The translations under genes and the position numbers were made by a program. From NCBI GenBank assembly GCA_910578655.1, contig CAJTQE010000045.1, positions 1-14,675 on the forward strand: DNA of 14,675 nt. The letters are read 5' to 3'. Source of the DNA: an uncultured Christensenella sp. Its GTDB lineage: Bacteria; Bacillota; Clostridia; Christensenellales; Borkfalkiaceae. A model generated the notes under the pieces. It was given only the letters and a program-made list of their open reading frames with translations. It had not been told where the DNA came from and did no database searches. This document shows, piece after piece, positions 14,064 through 14,675 of this stretch (positions are counted from its first letter, which is position 1; every line of letters begins with the position of its first letter).

Positions 14064-14087
14064 ATAAAATTCTCCTTTTATTTATTT

Positions 14088-14104
14088 GTAAACAAATTGT
14101 TTAC
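14088..14104. promoter_or_regulatory. Perfect 17-bp palindrome, candidate operator
   Basis: GTAAACAA-A-TTGTTTAC covers about +2 to +18 of the predicted transcript. A further GTAAAC half-site lies in the promoter spacer on the minus strand. Tight repression of the secreted-protein gene is likely; the repressor is not identified. Confidence 0.65.
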
Positions 14105-14112
14105 TTATGCAT

Positions 14113-14141
14113 ATAATATCATGTTTACCAATATTTGTCAA
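14113..14141 (-). promoter_or_regulatory. Strong promoter of the secreted-protein gene
   Basis: On the minus strand a consensus TTGACA (14136-14141) and TATTAT (14113-14118) are 17 bases apart. It starts right after the stop of the permease gene and is the best promoter match in the window. Confidence 0.85.
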
Positions 14142-14154
14142 TAGTTTTTTGTAA

Positions 14155-14675
14155 TTATTTTTTCATTAATATAGAAGGTGGCATTTTTGCCGCTTTTACA
14201 ATTATTGCCAAAGAAAAAACAATAGAAAGTATAATGTAAGCTAATCCAATTAAAATTATTGGCAATATTGGATATGTAAATGAAAAAAGTTTATATTCTA
14301 CAAATAAAACCGGTAAAACAAAATATATTATTAGAGCAAATAATGTTGAAATAACTATTGATAAAATAGAAATAAATAAAATATCAAGTAATAAAGTCAA
14401 TATTACATTTAAATTAGTAGCCCCCAAAGATTTTAGAATAGCTATTTCCTTTATTCTTTCATTTACGGTTAGCCGAATTAAAGAATGTAACATAAAGAAC
14501 GACATTATAGCTAATAGAACACCAAGGACAATTAATGCATACTGAAAAAAACGAGCATTTTGAGAGACATTAAGTCGAAGGTGTTCGTATTGAGATATTG
14601 CAAACAGCCCGTCCCCATTAGCTTTTATAAAATCAGTTATCTCTGTACTCTTATTAATATCTGAAATATAAATTG
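14155..14675 (-). CDS. FtsX-type ABC transporter permease, 3' part
   Basis: Only the last 173 residues are in the window; the frame is open at the right edge, so no start is seen. It opens with part of an extracytoplasmic domain (SDINKSTEITDFIKANGDGL). Then come a transmembrane helix (YALIVLGVLLAIMSFFMLHS) and the hallmark cytoplasmic coupling segment NERIKEIAILKSLGATNLNV. Two more helices follow, before a KAAKMPPSILMKK tail. This is the C-terminal FtsX domain of MacB, LolE or DUF1430-like permeases, which work with an ABC ATPase in export, lipoprotein release or peptide immunity rather than classic uptake. The ATPase gene is not in the window. Base composition is clearly more AT-rich than the LtrC-like region, suggesting a different origin. 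The next gene downstream encodes a secreted protein that may be its partner. Confidence 0.85.
   Translation of the reverse strand, partial: IYISDINKSTEITDFIKANGDGLFAISQYEHLRLNVSQNARFFQYALIVLGVLLAIMSFFMLHSLIRLTVNERIKEIAILKSLGATNLNVILTLLLDILFISILSIVISTLFALIIYFVLPVLFVEYKLFSFTYPILPIILIGLAYIILSIVFSLAIIVKAAKMPPSILMKK

Larger units (their letters stand above)
5080..14675. mobile_element. Integrative element of TnpX/TndX type, right end outside the window
   Basis: Supported by a large serine recombinase at the very edge of an interrupted host gene, an adjacent TnpW-like gene, a resolvase-like and an RHH gene, an LtrC-like/helicase region, and phage/ICE-type regulators, all on one strand. Conjugation genes (relaxase, coupling protein, VirB4) are not visible and may lie beyond the right edge or be lost. 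The 5' half of the collagen gene, which should mark the far end, is not in the window. Membership is firm to about 12.2 kb, likely to 13.4 kb, and uncertain for the permease and secreted protein. Confidence 0.65.

Overview
The window looks like part of the chromosome of a low-GC Bacillota, probably an uncultured gut Clostridia member. This rests on the AAGGAGG-type ribosome binding sites, the clostridial-style MATE and ComEC genes, and a TnpX/TndX-type mobile element with a TnpW-like protein. No RNA marker gene is present, so the taxonomy is inference.

Left flank (1-5080), ordinary chromosome: a small four-helix membrane protein (+), a shared terminator, a MATE transporter (-), then a two-gene + strand unit of an XRE regulator and a ComEC-like channel whose C-terminal metallo-beta-lactamase domain lacks its metal motif. 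A strong terminator separates ComEC from the 3' half of a convergent collagen-like (BclA-type) surface protein gene. That half is cut at about 5080, inside its Gly-X-Y repeats.

The cut marks the left end of an integrative element. Its genes all run on the minus strand, toward the junction. In transcription order from the right edge they are: an FtsX-type ABC permease (open at the edge), a secreted Cys-free protein, a WYL regulator, a LexA-like S24 repressor, a Com-like zinc-ribbon protein, and a leader with two tandem terminator hairpins. Next come an LtrC-like protein with a MutS-I domain, a broken DEAH helicase, a resolvase-like protein lacking catalytic residues, a ribbon-helix-helix protein, TnpW, and a large serine recombinase that ends about 8 bases from the junction. 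The other half of the collagen gene and the element's right end are outside the window. No relaxase, coupling ATPase or VirB4 is visible.

The large gene typical of such elements (LtrC-like / methylase / SNF2 helicase) has two internal breaks here, so this copy is probably degenerate. The control layer is dense: LexA has a palindrome in its own 5' leader, a palindrome overlaps the recombinase -10 box, direct repeats precede the WYL gene, and a perfect 17-bp palindrome follows the strong promoter of the secreted-protein gene. That gene has an excellent ribosome binding site but an ATA codon where ATG is expected. The AT-rich permease/secreted-protein pair looks like cargo and is the least explained part of the window.
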